64,000 nt of DNA from Rhizobium sp. WYJ-E13. GTDB taxonomy: Bacteria > Pseudomonadota > Alphaproteobacteria > Rhizobiales > Rhizobiaceae. The notes beneath the pieces are model-generated. The model was not told the DNA's origin, ran no database searches, and saw nothing but the letters and a program-made list of their open reading frames with translations. Every line of letters starts with the position of its first letter. Positions within the stretch are counted from its first letter, which is position 1. A program made the position numbers and the translations under genes. Below are positions 9,231 through 18,738 of this stretch, piece after piece. The stretch spans positions 1,984,001-2,048,000 of the forward strand of contig NZ_CP076854.1 in NCBI RefSeq assembly GCF_018987265.1, read 5' to 3'.

Positions 9231-10724
9231 TCACGCGCTCGCCTTGCTCCAAAGCGCGATACGCCCATCGAAGGGGTCGGCGACGACACGAAAATCCCCG
9301 CTATCCATATGGAGCACCTCTGGCTGCAAGGCGGAATAGCAAGGCCAGTCACCGGTCGGCGACTGCGGCAGCTCGTCGCGAATGAAGGAAACCCAGACAT
9401 CGTGAACAGCCGTCGCGACATCCGGTTGGGTGACGGCCTGCCGCATCGGCAGATGACTGACGTCCATGCCGCGCCGGTACCAGACCTCGCCGACTTCGGC
9501 GCCGTGCGGCGCCCCGAGTTCGTCCAGCTCGATCGGCCCGTAGAGGTATTTGTAAACAGGCTGGCGGATCGCGTGCAGCCGTGCGAAGCGCGTCGCCGGG
9601 TTCTGGAAGACAAGATCGCCTCCGATGGCGCGCCGGATGCCGCGTGGAGAATGATCCGGAAGCGCCTGACGGTAGCGCTCGACGATTTCGGTGCCGGTCA
9701 GCCCCATCGGCCGCACGCGTTCGTGCAGCAGGCCTGCGGCGATCTCGAAATCCATGTCTGGCTGCGCCGTCGCATGGGTCACGTACTCGCCGGTCGTGCA
9801 GCCGATCATCATCGGCACGGCGACCGTTTCGCCGCCCACCGCTGCTGCCTCCGGATGCCGAGGAAGCGAGACGCCGTCGATGACCGGGACGAAGGGTACG
9901 CCCAGCATCGACGCGGAACCATCGCGATCGAAATCGTGTCGCTCATAGGATTCGTTGCAGAGATCGCACTGCGCAGCCAGCAAGGCCTCGAAGGAGAGCT
10001 CGTGAAGCTCCGCCTCGGTCACCTGCAAAGAGTCGAGCATGCGACGATTGAGCTTCTGTGCATCCTCCATCGTGGAAATGCCGGTGCTCGCTCCGCTTTG
10101 CGGCATCGCCCTGGCGAAGAGACCATGCGCCGCCGGCATGGCCATGACCGCGGCAATCGCAAAGCCACCGGCAGAACGGCCCGCGAAGGTGACACGCCTC
10201 GGGTCGCCGCCGAAGGCTTCGATATTATCGCGCACCCATTGAAGTGCGGCGATCTGGTCGAGCAGGCCGCGATTGTCCGGCGAACCGTCGTTCAGATGCA
10301 GGAAGCCGAGTGCACCGAGGCGGTAGTTGACGGTGACCTCGACGATGTCACTGGCCGCAAAGGCGCCGCTTTGCAGAACGGCCTCGTTCGCCGAACCGAC
10401 GGCATAGCCGCCGCCATGGATCCAGACGAGGACAGGAGCGGAACCGGTTATCGACGGCGTCCGGATATTGACCGTCAGGAAGTCCGTGCCGAATTCCAGT
10501 CTCGATGCGGCCGCCTTGCCCACGGGACCGTAGGTCGGGATCTGCGGACAGACTGCGCTGAGTGTCCTGGCCGAGCGGATGCCGGACCACCGGGGCACCG
10601 GCTGCGGCGCTGCAAAGCGCCGCTCCGGCGTGATCGGCGCGGCATAGGGTATCCCGAGAAAGACGTGATATCCGTTTTCCCGAAACCCTTCGACGGGACC
10701 GCCCGTTGTTTCGACAATTGTCAC
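9231..10724 (-). CDS. Type B carboxylesterase (alpha/beta hydrolase)
   Basis: 497 residues. The oxyanion-hole motif VWIHGGGYAVGS sits near residues 100-111, and the nucleophile elbow FAGRSAGG has its Ser at about 184. The usual consensus is GESAGG; Arg in place of Glu is a mild variation. FLGIPYAAP near the N-terminus is typical of the family. No signal peptide, so it acts in the cytoplasm on esters or carbamates. It follows the PotC-like permease by 7 bp, suggesting that the importer delivers an ester substrate. Substrate unknown. Confidence 0.88.
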   Translation of the reverse strand: MTIVETTGGPVEGFRENGYHVFLGIPYAAPITPERRFAAPQPVPRWSGIRSARTLSAVCPQIPTYGPVGKAAASRLEFGTDFLTVNIRTPSITGSAPVLVWIHGGGYAVGSANEAVLQSGAFAASDIVEVTVNYRLGALGFLHLNDGSPDNRGLLDQIAALQWVRDNIEAFGGDPRRVTFAGRSAGGFAIAAVMAMPAAHGLFARAMPQSGASTGISTMEDAQKLNRRMLDSLQVTEAELHELSFEALLAAQCDLCNESYERHDFDRDGSASMLGVPFVPVIDGVSLPRHPEAAAVGGETVAVPMMIGCTTGEYVTHATAQPDMDFEIAAGLLHERVRPMGLTGTEIVERYRQALPDHSPRGIRRAIGGDLVFQNPATRFARLHAIRQPVYKYLYGPIELDELGAPHGAEVGEVWYRRGMDVSHLPMRQAVTQPDVATAVHDVWVSFIRDELPQSPTGDWPCYSALQPEVLHMDSGDFRVVADPFDGRIALWSKASA

Positions 10725-10731
10725 GGCGACC

Positions 10732-11526
10732 TCATATCGCCCTGCGCAGGCCGACCAATCTTTCGACCGCCACCACGACGCCGATCGAGATAAGTATCAG
10801 GATGACGGAAAGGGCGGCGATCTGCGGGTCGGTCGAATATTCCAGATAGTGATAGATCTCGGTTGGCAGCGTGGACGCCTTGACCGAGACGATGAAGAGC
10901 GAAATCGTCGCCTCGTCGAAAGAGATGAGGAACGCGATCACGGCGCCGGCGATCAGCCCGGGACGCACCAGCGGCAGGGTGATGCGCCAGAATACCATGA
11001 CCGGAGAGGCCCCGTGCACCAGCGCCGCCTCTTCCACCCGCGTGTCCACCGCCATCAGGCTCATGGTGATCGTTCGTACCGTGTAAGGGATCGTGATGCC
11101 GAGATGGGCGAGTATGATGCCGGGATAGCTGTCGAGCAGGCCGATCGGCGCGATCACCAGCATGATGCCGACGGCCAGCACGATGTGTGGCACGAGGAAG
11201 GGCGCAAGGATGAGAAAATTCACCGCCGCCTTGCCGCGGAACGTGTAGCGCACCAGCGACAACGACAGGAGCATGCCGGCCGAAACCGACACGATGCCGA
11301 CAATCGCGCCGATCGCCAGGCTCCGCCAGAAGGCCGAGATGAACTTCGCATTCTCGAAGACCTTCACATAGGATCCGAACGAGAAGCTCTCCGGCGGAAA
11401 AGCGAGATACTGGCGCGTGTCGAATGAGATGATGAAGACGATGACGATCGGCGCCAGCAGGAAAAGATAGAGCAGCGTGATCAGCGTGCTCCAGGCGACT
11501 CGACCGAGGATCGAGGAATTCTGCAT
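10732..11526 (-). CDS. Polyamine-type ABC importer permease, PotC family
   Basis: 264 residues, about six membrane helices, first helix at residues 12-35. The coupling loop ALVHGASPVMVFWRITLPLV is the EAA motif of the PotC/YdcV class. The ATG at 11526 lies 8 bp after the PotB-like stop. The importer class covers putrescine, spermidine, opines, aminoethylphosphonate and related cationic compounds, so the ligand cannot be named from sequence alone. Confidence 0.92.
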   Translation of the reverse strand: MQNSSILGRVAWSTLITLLYLFLLAPIVIVFIISFDTRQYLAFPPESFSFGSYVKVFENAKFISAFWRSLAIGAIVGIVSVSAGMLLSLSLVRYTFRGKAAVNFLILAPFLVPHIVLAVGIMLVIAPIGLLDSYPGIILAHLGITIPYTVRTITMSLMAVDTRVEEAALVHGASPVMVFWRITLPLVRPGLIAGAVIAFLISFDEATISLFIVSVKASTLPTEIYHYLEYSTDPQIAALSVILILISIGVVVAVERLVGLRRAI

Positions 11527-11534
11527 GGCCGGCC

Positions 11535-12416
11535 TCACACTTCGAGCGCGCGCAGCGCACGCTGGTAGAGAAGGATAATGCTGCTGAACAGCACGAGCAG
11601 CATGACCGAAAGCGCCGCGGCGAGCGGCCAGTTGAGCGTCACCGTCGCCTCGTTGAAGACTTCCGTGCCGAGCACGAAGACGCGCCCTCCCCCCATCAGC
11701 CGAGGCGTCACGAAGGAGGAGATCGCCAGCACGAAGACGAGGAGCGCCGCCGTCAGCACGCCGGGCAGGCTGAGCGGCAGGACGATGCGCGTGAACGCCT
11801 TGAGCCGGTTGGCCCCGAGCATCGCGGCCGCCTCCTCCAGTTGAACGTTCAATCGGCCGAAGCCGCTGAGCATCGCGAGGATCGCATAGGGCATCAGGAT
11901 TTCGATCAACGCGACGGTGGCGCCGAAGCTGTTGTTGGTGAGGCGGATGACGCCGTCGGTGAGCGAAAGCGACTGCAGCGTGCTGTTGATGACGCCCCGG
12001 TCTCCAAGGATCACCATCCAGCCATAGGTCCGCACGACTGACGATGTCAGCAGGGGGGCCACCGCAAGCGCCGTCAGCACACCTCGGAAGCGGCTCTCCG
12101 TCCGGACAAGGAAAAGCGCGATCGGATAGGACAGGATCACGGCGAAGATCGCGACATTGAAGCCGAGAACCAGGGTATTCCAGGCTACCCGCCAGTAGAA
12201 CGGATCGAACAGGACGGTGGTGTAGGCTTCCCACGTCCAGTCGCCGCCGCTCAGCGCTCCCACGGCCGAAGAGGCGAATGAGGCGCGCAACAGCCAGAGG
12301 AGCGGCAGCAGGAAGGTGATGACCAGCGCGACGAGGCCGGGCAGAAGCAGAAGCAGCAGGATGCCCCTCGAGGTGGTCGGCGCGCCGCTCGCAGGCGCTG
12401 TCACGGCGGCGCTCAT
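11535..12416 (-). CDS. Polyamine-type ABC importer permease, PotB family
   Basis: 293 residues with an N-terminal helix at about 20-43 (ILLLLLLPGLVALVITFLL) and the BPD_transp_1 domain. The coupling loop is AMLGANRLKAFTRIVLPLSL. The ATG overlaps the PotA-like stop by 4 bp. It forms the heterodimeric channel with the PotC-like permease. Confidence 0.92.
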   Translation of the reverse strand: MSAAVTAPASGAPTTSRGILLLLLLPGLVALVITFLLPLLWLLRASFASSAVGALSGGDWTWEAYTTVLFDPFYWRVAWNTLVLGFNVAIFAVILSYPIALFLVRTESRFRGVLTALAVAPLLTSSVVRTYGWMVILGDRGVINSTLQSLSLTDGVIRLTNNSFGATVALIEILMPYAILAMLSGFGRLNVQLEEAAAMLGANRLKAFTRIVLPLSLPGVLTAALLVFVLAISSFVTPRLMGGGRVFVLGTEVFNEATVTLNWPLAAALSVMLLVLFSSIILLYQRALRALEV

Positions 12417-13480
12417 GCGGCCTCCCGACCGATCAGGGTCACGTCGTCGGGCGCGACGGTCAGGGTGACATCGTCGCCCTTCCTTGGCAGGATACCCGCA
12501 TGCGTCGGCAGATCGGCCTGGAGCAAGCGCCCGCCGCAGCGCACGCTCAGCGTCAGGATCTGGCCGCGATAGACGATATGCTCGACCACGCCGCTGAAGC
12601 TGTTCGGCTGGCCGGCATCTCCCGCAAGCAGCAATCGGTGAGGCCGCACCATCAATTTGATCGATGATCCAACCGCGGCTTCACCGGCGAAATGAATCGG
12701 AGGCAGGCCCTCGACCTCCGCAAGGCCCGGTCCGGCGACTTTACCCTCGAAGAATGTTCCCGCACCGATGAAGGACGCGACGAATTCAGTCTGCGGCCGG
12801 TCGAAGATGTCGAGCGGGGTTCCGATCTGTTCGAGTTTTCCTGCCGACATGACCGCCAGGCGGTCGGCCATCGAAAGCGCCTCGTCCTGGTCATGGGTCA
12901 CGAAGATGGCGGTCACGCCGGTACGCGCCTGAATGTCGCGGATCTCATCGCGCATCTCGTCGCGCAGTTTCGCATCGAGGTTCGACAGCGGCTCGTCGAG
13001 CAGCAGGAGCTCCGGCTCGATTACCAGCGAACGGGCGATCGCCGCGCGTTGCTGTTGGCCGCCGGAAAGCTGGCTGACCTTGCGTCCGCCCAGACCGGCA
13101 AGCTTGACGAGGTCGAGTGCCTTCCTGACGCGCTCCTCTCGCTCGGCCCTGCCGACCTTGCGCATTTCCAGGCCGAAGGAGATGTTTTCTGCGACCGTCA
13201 TGTGGGGAAACAGGGCATAGGCCTGGAAGACCATGCCCATGTTCCGCTTGTAGACAGGAATGGAAGAAACGTCCCGGCCATCGAGCCTGATCGCGCCCGA
13301 CGTTGGGGCGATCAGACCGGCGATCATGCGCAGGATCGTCGTCTTGCCGCAGCCGGAAGGCCCGAGCAGGGCCAGCATCTCGCCGCGCGGCAGCGAGAAG
13401 CTGACGTGATCCACGGAAGGCTTCTGGGCGCCTGGATAGGTCTTCACGAGATTTTCGATGATGACGTGATGATCAGCCAT
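12413..13480 (-). CDS. Polyamine-type ABC importer ATPase, PotA family
   Basis: 355 residues from ATG 13480 (MADHHVIIENLVKTYPGAQK). Walker A GPSGCGKTT, signature LSGGQQQR, Walker B LLLLDEPLSNLD, and a C-terminal TOBE_2 beta-barrel from about residue 275. A start 18 bp upstream is also possible. It sits between the binding protein (24 bp gap) and the permeases, giving the order binding protein, ATPase, permease, permease, esterase. Confidence 0.93.
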   Translation of the reverse strand: MADHHVIIENLVKTYPGAQKPSVDHVSFSLPRGEMLALLGPSGCGKTTILRMIAGLIAPTSGAIRLDGRDVSSIPVYKRNMGMVFQAYALFPHMTVAENISFGLEMRKVGRAEREERVRKALDLVKLAGLGGRKVSQLSGGQQQRAAIARSLVIEPELLLLDEPLSNLDAKLRDEMRDEIRDIQARTGVTAIFVTHDQDEALSMADRLAVMSAGKLEQIGTPLDIFDRPQTEFVASFIGAGTFFEGKVAGPGLAEVEGLPPIHFAGEAAVGSSIKLMVRPHRLLLAGDAGQPNSFSGVVEHIVYRGQILTLSVRCGGRLLQADLPTHAGILPRKGDDVTLTVAPDDVTLIGREAA

Positions 13481-13504
13481 GACGGCCAGTTCCCTCAAGA
13501 TAGA

Positions 13505-14587
13505 TCAGTTGAGCGCGATGACTTCGCGGTTGATGCGCTGGATCCAGGCGGAATATTTGTCCGCAACGAAGTTCCAGTCGAGTGACATCTGGGCGGCCTG
13601 AGCCTCCTTGGAGCCGTAGATTCGCGCGGCAACCGCGTCCGTCAGGGTCACCTTGGCATTGACCGGTCCGTAGAAGCTCTTCTCGGCGAACGTCGCCTGT
13701 GCTTCGGTACCCAGCGCATAGTTGATGAAGAGCTGTGCTGCCTCGGCATTCCTAGAGTTTTCGACGAGACCGATTGTGTTGGTCTGGCCGATCGAGCCTT
13801 CCTTCGGCGCGGCAACAGCAATCTTGCCGCCTTGAGTGTCGTGCAGGTATTGCGCGCGGCCGTTCCAGCAGATGGAGAGATCCACCTCGCCGCTCTGGAC
13901 GACGGCGTAGCAATCGGGCGCCGGCTCCCAGGTCGAGACGTTCGGGGCGATTTCCTTGAGCATGTCGATTGCCGGATCGACGGTGTCCTTGTAGTCGGCT
14001 CCCTTGAGCTTGTCGAGGATCGGCAGCAGGATGACGCCGCGCGTATCGCCGAGTTTTGCAGCGATCTTCCCCTTGTATTTCGGGTCGGTCAGGTCGTTCC
14101 AGCTCGTCGGCGGCTCTTTCACATTGTCGGTATTGTAAAGGATCGCGAGATTATCCTGAGAGAAGGCGATTGCCTTGTCCCCGTCGAGACGGGCCCAGTC
14201 CGGCATCTCGGCAAGGCTCGGGACCTTGGCCGGATCGAGCTTGGCGAAAATACCGCTCTTGTTCGCCTTGATGGCGACCGAGACATCGATCAGGGCGACA
14301 TCGATCTTCGGGTCGGCCTGTTGAAGCGTCAAAAGGGCGAGCGTCTCTGCGGAATTCTTGCTCTGCTGATAGGTCACCTCGATGCCGGGATATTTCTCCT
14401 TGAAGGCCGCGATGATGAACTTCTGATAGTTGTCGGCAAAGACGCCTGAAAAACCGACGACGTTCACCGTTCCCTTGATCGAGGCGTCCTGGGCCTCGGC
14501 CGCGCCGGCAAAAGCGGCAAGGCCAGCGGCAATAATGCCGGCGCGGAGGAAGATCCGCAAAATTCCGTTTTGCATGCGTATCGTCAT
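13505..14587 (-). CDS. Periplasmic solute-binding protein, PotD/spermidine-putrescine type
   Basis: 360 residues. A Sec signal peptide (LRIFLRAGIIAAGLAAFAGA, cleavage after AEA near residue 33) precedes a PotD-like fold (VNVVGFSGVFADNYQKFII ... TYQQ). The start at 14587 (MTIRMQNG) places the basic n-region directly before the hydrophobic core. It is first in its operon, as expected for the abundant binding protein, with a 131-bp gap upstream that probably carries the promoter. Confidence 0.9.
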   Translation of the reverse strand: MTIRMQNGILRIFLRAGIIAAGLAAFAGAAEAQDASIKGTVNVVGFSGVFADNYQKFIIAAFKEKYPGIEVTYQQSKNSAETLALLTLQQADPKIDVALIDVSVAIKANKSGIFAKLDPAKVPSLAEMPDWARLDGDKAIAFSQDNLAILYNTDNVKEPPTSWNDLTDPKYKGKIAAKLGDTRGVILLPILDKLKGADYKDTVDPAIDMLKEIAPNVSTWEPAPDCYAVVQSGEVDLSICWNGRAQYLHDTQGGKIAVAAPKEGSIGQTNTIGLVENSRNAEAAQLFINYALGTEAQATFAEKSFYGPVNAKVTLTDAVAARIYGSKEAQAAQMSLDWNFVADKYSAWIQRINREVIALN

Positions 14588-14718
14588 GTCCGTCTCTCCA
14601 GTTTGAGGCATGGCATTTATTCTTTTGTCGCCATGCAGTTCCCTGTTCCCGCAAACGCGGCCTTATGCTCGATTAGCCGAGGCCGTTTCTTCCCGCCGAC
14701 AATCCATGTCGGAGAAGA

Positions 14719-15720
14719 TCAGGCCATCGGCGTCCAGGCCGCGTCGAGCATACGCAGCCAGTTCCTGCCGAGAAGCTTGAGCACCAGTTCCTCGCTCCAG
14801 CCGCGTGCCAGCATGCGGGCCGTGAGGTTCGGCATCTCGGTCATCCGTTGGATTCCCTTTGGCTTCGATATCTTCACGGAGCCGAATTCGGTCAGCGTCC
14901 GCGCAGTGCCCTTGTCCTTGTTCGCCCAGAGCAGCCAGGGACCGGGGCGCGGCCGGTCGAGCGAAAAGTCCGTGCCGATCCCGACATGATCCTCACCGAC
15001 GAGATCGATCACATAGGCCATGGCATCCAGGTAGTCCTCGACCGTCGCGTCGTTGCCGGCCGCAAGGCCCGGCGCAAACAGGCTGACGCCGATCAGGCCG
15101 CCCTTTTCCGCGCAGGCGAGAAGCAGTTCGTCCGGCTTGTTGCGTTTGACGTCCCGAAGTGCCCGCGGCAGGACATGCGAGATGCAGACCGGCTTTTTCG
15201 AATAGGCGATGACGTCGGCGCTGGTCTTGTCGCCCACGTGGCTGAGGTCGCAGAGCACGCCGACGCGGTTCATTTCCGCCAGCACCTCCCTGCCGAACCC
15301 GGTGAGCCCGCTGTCGAACTCTTCCAGATAGCCCGCGCCGGAATAGTTCTGGGTATTGTAGGTGAGCTGCATGATGCCGACACCGAGATCCTTGAAGATC
15401 TCCACGTAGTCGAGCTTGTCTTCCAGCGGCGATGTGTTCTGCCAGCCGATGATGATGCCGGTCTTGCCTTCCACCTTGGCAGCATGGATGTCGGCGACGG
15501 TGCGGACCGGCCGGATGATGTCGTCGTTCTCGCGCAGAAAGCGCTTCCACTCGGAAACGTAACCGATCCCTTCGCGGAAATTCTCCCAAAGAAGGGAGGA
15601 GACGTTGACGGCTGTCAGCCCCCCGGCACGCATTTCCTCGAAGATCGACCGGCTCCACTGGCAGGTCTGAAGGCCATCCACGATGATCGCCTCGTCATGC
15701 AGTTTTCTTGCGTCGGTCAT
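14719..15720 (-). CDS. Membrane dipeptidase-like protein (peptidase M19)
   Basis: 333 residues with the M19 renal-dipeptidase fold: LCDLSHVGDKTS, the downstream SHVLPRALRDVKRN and GIGTDFSLDR are all family landmarks. The first zinc-binding HxD of M19 (usually DGHND) is replaced: the protein reads VDGLQTCQWS. The metal site may therefore be altered, and the substrate may not be an ordinary dipeptide. Its ATG overlaps the isomerase stop by one base (TGATG). It is third in the operon after the monooxygenase and the isomerase. Confidence 0.87.
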   Translation of the reverse strand: MTDARKLHDEAIIVDGLQTCQWSRSIFEEMRAGGLTAVNVSSLLWENFREGIGYVSEWKRFLRENDDIIRPVRTVADIHAAKVEGKTGIIIGWQNTSPLEDKLDYVEIFKDLGVGIMQLTYNTQNYSGAGYLEEFDSGLTGFGREVLAEMNRVGVLCDLSHVGDKTSADVIAYSKKPVCISHVLPRALRDVKRNKPDELLLACAEKGGLIGVSLFAPGLAAGNDATVEDYLDAMAYVIDLVGEDHVGIGTDFSLDRPRPGPWLLWANKDKGTARTLTEFGSVKISKPKGIQRMTEMPNLTARMLARGWSEELVLKLLGRNWLRMLDAAWTPMA

Positions 15721-16355
15721 CACGCTTTTTCCTCACGCATTTCAGTGGTGTTGCTGGCCTTCAGGGCGCGGTCGACGAACTCCAGCCGATCCTGGCCCCA
15801 GAAAAGCTCCCTGCCGACGACGTAGGTCGGCGTCCCGAAGATGCCGAGCCGCTCTGCGTCAGCGAGATTGCCGTGCCACTCCGCGACGATGTCATCCACC
15901 TGCGGATCGGCGACGAGCCTTGCGGCCGCCTCGCCGGCCGTTGCCCGCGCGATGTCGCGGAGCGTGGAGAGGTCGGCAATGTCGCGGTCCTCGGCCCAAA
16001 GCGCCCGCTGCACGGCGAACGAGAAGGAAATCGCGTCAAGACCCGCCTTCTGGATCGCGATCACCGCCTGCGCGGCAGGCTCGATCGTCCGGCAAGGGTA
16101 GAATTTCGGCTTCGGGTTAAGCGGCATGCCGAGATAGTCCCGCCACCGGCGCAATTCGACCTCGTGGTAGAGCTGGCGCGCATCGGGACGCTTGCGCAGC
16201 GGAATGCCGCCATTCGCCTCGATGATGCGGATCGGCCTGAGCCGCACGGCCGCACCGTTCTCAGCGGCAATCGCAACGGCCCGCCGGGCGCCAAAATAGG
16301 CCCATGGCGACGAGATGCCGTAGAAAATCTGGAGCTCCGGGCGTCGTTCATCCAT
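15720..16355 (-). CDS. DsbA-like / 2-hydroxychromene-2-carboxylate isomerase family protein
   Basis: 211 residues. The thioredoxin-fold N-terminus IFYGISSPWAYFGARRA has the SPWAYF element of HCCA isomerase/GST-kappa proteins in place of a CxxC, and the cis-Pro loop reads GIFGTPTYVVG. The family performs glutathione-dependent isomerisations in aromatic catabolism. The start overlaps the monooxygenase stop by 8 bp (ATG 16355; one 6 bp upstream is equally possible). Its place between a monooxygenase and a dipeptidase suggests one multistep degradation pathway. Confidence 0.83.
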   Translation of the reverse strand: MDERRPELQIFYGISSPWAYFGARRAVAIAAENGAAVRLRPIRIIEANGGIPLRKRPDARQLYHEVELRRWRDYLGMPLNPKPKFYPCRTIEPAAQAVIAIQKAGLDAISFSFAVQRALWAEDRDIADLSTLRDIARATAGEAAARLVADPQVDDIVAEWHGNLADAERLGIFGTPTYVVGRELFWGQDRLEFVDRALKASNTTEMREEKA

Positions 16356-17829
16356 TCGCAATGCTCATGTCCTCGTCAATATCCGCATCCGTCCATTCGT
16401 CGCCCATAAGCTCCGGCGTGTCGAAGGAGAAAAAGCGATCGAGATGGTATGTCCGATCCTCCACGAAGAGCGAGCGCGCGAGACCCGTCGAAAGGCGCAA
16501 CGCACCATCGCTGATCGAGGGAATCCCGCTGGTGATCTTCCCGTGCGAGGGAACCGCCGGATAGGCGAAGCAGGCGATCCGCGAGACCGAGGCGGCGACA
16601 ACGGGATCGAGTCCCGGCTTTGGCAGGAATTCGAAAGAAGGCCCGAGATAGGGCGTGGAACCGATCCCTTCATGCTCCCAGCCGGCAGGCGGAGTATAAG
16701 CATCGCGCCAGAGCAGGATCTTGCCGGCAAGCGCAGAAAATTCCGGCCGCTTGCCGAAATCGACCGAAAAGCCCGTCGCGAAGATCACCAGATCGGTCCG
16801 GTAACGCCCTTTCGGCGTTACGACGTCCACCGCATCACCAGCCTCGACCAGTTCGTTTATCGGGCTCGCCAGATGAAAGAAAGCGTTCGGATGGCGCGAG
16901 ACGCGCAGCACGCTGTGGCGCGGCGGCGGAATCTGGGCCCGTTCGCCGGCGACCATATAGGTCCACTTGTCCGCATCCGGCAAGCCGACATATCCGTGCG
17001 TCATCCCCTGGCTGCCGACCCCGGTGAATTTGTCGACACGCGGGATATCGGCACGACGCACGAAAATGTCGACGCGCGCCGCGCCCGCCTCCAGGGCGGC
17101 CGCAGCATTGTCCATCGCCGATGCGCCGGCGCCGACGACCGAAACACGCTTGCCGTTCAAGGATGCCATATCGATGAGATCGGCGCCGTGCTTAACGAAG
17201 CGCGACGGTATACGCATGGCGACATCCGGAAGCGTCGGAGCGCCGAGCCCGTCTAGGCCGGTCGCCAGAACCACGCGGCGGGCGAGAACCTGCTCCGTCG
17301 TTCCGGCTCTGTCGAACTCCAGAGCGATCAGGCCATCGGAGCGGAAGCCAATCGCAGTCAGCGCAGCGTCGTTAACCACGTCGAGATCGAGCACCTGTCG
17401 ATACCAGACGAGATAGTCCATCCACATCGGGCGGGGAATGAGGCCCAAGTCGAGATAGGCTTGAGCCCCATATTGCGCTTCGAACCAAGCACGGAACGTC
17501 AAGGACGGGATGCCAAGCGCCGGCCCTACGGCGTCCTTGCGGGTGCGAAGCGTCTCCATCCTCGCATAGGTGATCCAGGGGCCTTCCCGCCCTTCTGGCG
17601 CGCGGTCGAATGCTCGGGCATTTCTGATGCCGACCTTTCTCGAGGCGGCAAGCGTTATCAGTCCGCAGAGCCCCGCGCCAATGACGGCGACGTCGAGTAC
17701 TTCCACTCCATCCACTTTGATCCCAGGAAGCCACGCCTTGGGCGGCTGGTTGAGCCAGAGCAAGTCGAGCTCAAGCCGCTTTTCCAAAGCTTCAAGTGAT
17801 GCCGGGCGGGGTAGATCGTTTGTTCCCAC
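16348..17829 (-). CDS. Flavin-containing monooxygenase-like FAD/NAD(P)H enzyme (copy 2)
   Basis: 493 residues. FAD Rossmann VAVIGAGLCGL near residue 50, NADPH Rossmann VSVVGAGASAMDNAA near 235, ATGFSVD near 370. It is co-linear with the paralogue at 5450-6940 over essentially the whole length. First gene of the right operon. The region immediately upstream (17830-17890) is conspicuously AT-rich for this window and is a good promoter candidate. Confidence 0.86.
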   Translation of the reverse strand: MGTNDLPRPASLEALEKRLELDLLWLNQPPKAWLPGIKVDGVEVLDVAVIGAGLCGLITLAASRKVGIRNARAFDRAPEGREGPWITYARMETLRTRKDAVGPALGIPSLTFRAWFEAQYGAQAYLDLGLIPRPMWMDYLVWYRQVLDLDVVNDAALTAIGFRSDGLIALEFDRAGTTEQVLARRVVLATGLDGLGAPTLPDVAMRIPSRFVKHGADLIDMASLNGKRVSVVGAGASAMDNAAAALEAGAARVDIFVRRADIPRVDKFTGVGSQGMTHGYVGLPDADKWTYMVAGERAQIPPPRHSVLRVSRHPNAFFHLASPINELVEAGDAVDVVTPKGRYRTDLVIFATGFSVDFGKRPEFSALAGKILLWRDAYTPPAGWEHEGIGSTPYLGPSFEFLPKPGLDPVVAASVSRIACFAYPAVPSHGKITSGIPSISDGALRLSTGLARSLFVEDRTYHLDRFFSFDTPELMGDEWTDADIDEDMSIANG

Positions 17830-18112
17830 TTAATTGTCTCATTATTCTAAAAAGACATTATGAAAATAATATGATGCAAATATCGAAATGTAAATGCCAA
17901 CGCTAAAAATCAATCGCGGCGAATTGCGGCTCCTCCTGAGCGGAGTGGGTCAGGCAAGGCGGCCGATCGAAACTGATGGGGCGCATACCGGAGGGGTGGA
18001 ATCCTACGCTAATGGCTTTAGCCAGCGATGCTCGCCGGAGATATTGATCTGAGAGCCGGCTCGGTTTGTTTGAACAGCTTGGTGCCGATTGCTAAGTGGA
18101 TTTCCGCCTCGA

Positions 18113-18199
18113 CTATACCGCCACCATCATTGGTGCCAGCGCGTTGAAGTAGGCCTGATCCGGTGTCTGCCGGTCAGGGGATGAATGTGGGCGCCGGCT
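18113..18199 (-). pseudogene. IS3-type transposase C-terminal remnant
   Basis: On the minus strand the bases read SRRPHSSPDRQTPDQAYF followed shortly by a TAG at 18113-18115. RPHSSL-x-TPDxxYF is the diagnostic end of IS3-family OrfB integrases. Nothing of the catalytic domain is attached, so this is a short relic. Confidence 0.6.
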
Positions 18200-18204
18200 G
18201 CTTC

Positions 18205-18360
18205 GCTGAATGCGCCCAGAGGCTTTTGGCCGCGTCCTTGCCCTGTCTGAGGCCGGCCTTCACAGCGACGGCCTTGACGTCAAGCGCCTCGATGTCGCGT
18301 ACCGTGGCATTGGCCGCATCCGCATTGGCGGTGTAGTGCACGCCAATCAGCGCGGCACCC
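18205..18360 (-). pseudogene. Short-chain dehydrogenase fragment
   Basis: Minus-strand frame reading ALIGVHYTANADAANATV and then VKAVAVKAGLRQGKDAA. This is the beta2-beta3 region of a classical SDR, from just after the cofactor glycine motif through the ADL/AGL segment. No start codon, glycine motif or catalytic Tyr-Lys is present; the fragment ends abruptly next to the IS3-type remnant, so a deletion joined the two. Confidence 0.5.
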
Positions 18361-18738
18361 TCCCTGGGCCACGGCTACCTTGAAGCCGTTGCCGCATCGC
18401 GACCGGTCGTCTGAATTGCCCGCTTGATCGCGCCGCTCTCGCGACGACGACTGTCCAGCTTTCTGGCCCAGCACTCTGAGATCACCTCATCCGAACCAGA
18501 CCGCATCGAACATTGACATTCGTTCGCGACCTGTGGGGCTTGGACGAAGCGGTGTTACTTCGCGGGCCGGGCTCTCGTGGACGAGCGCATGCGGCCCTTC
18601 GATCCGGAATCCACGCAATGGTATGATCTCTGGTATCTCGTCAACAATGGCCCGTCCGTCCATTTCGAGGGCCGACCGCATGTTCTTTGAAGCAACCCGC
18701 ACCTGCCGACCCAAGTTGCATTATACAGGCACCGTATT

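Larger units (their letters stand above)
17830..18738. other. Intergenic stretch with gene debris, no intact gene
   Basis: The first 60 bases are AT-rich and probably hold the promoter of the monooxygenase operon. The middle contains remnants listed separately (IS3-type tail, SDR fragment). Between 18487 and 18714 a 75-codon minus-strand reading frame and an overlapping plus-strand frame both look protein-like, but neither matches anything I recognise. Confidence 0.6.

Noticed and set aside
9219..10793. 524-codon plus-strand frame
   Set aside because: Antisense to the carboxylesterase; no family features.
10721..11560. 279-codon minus-strand frame in a different phase from the PotC-like gene
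   Set aside because: His/Arg-rich out-of-frame translation of the permease; the permease frame has clear helices and an EAA loop.
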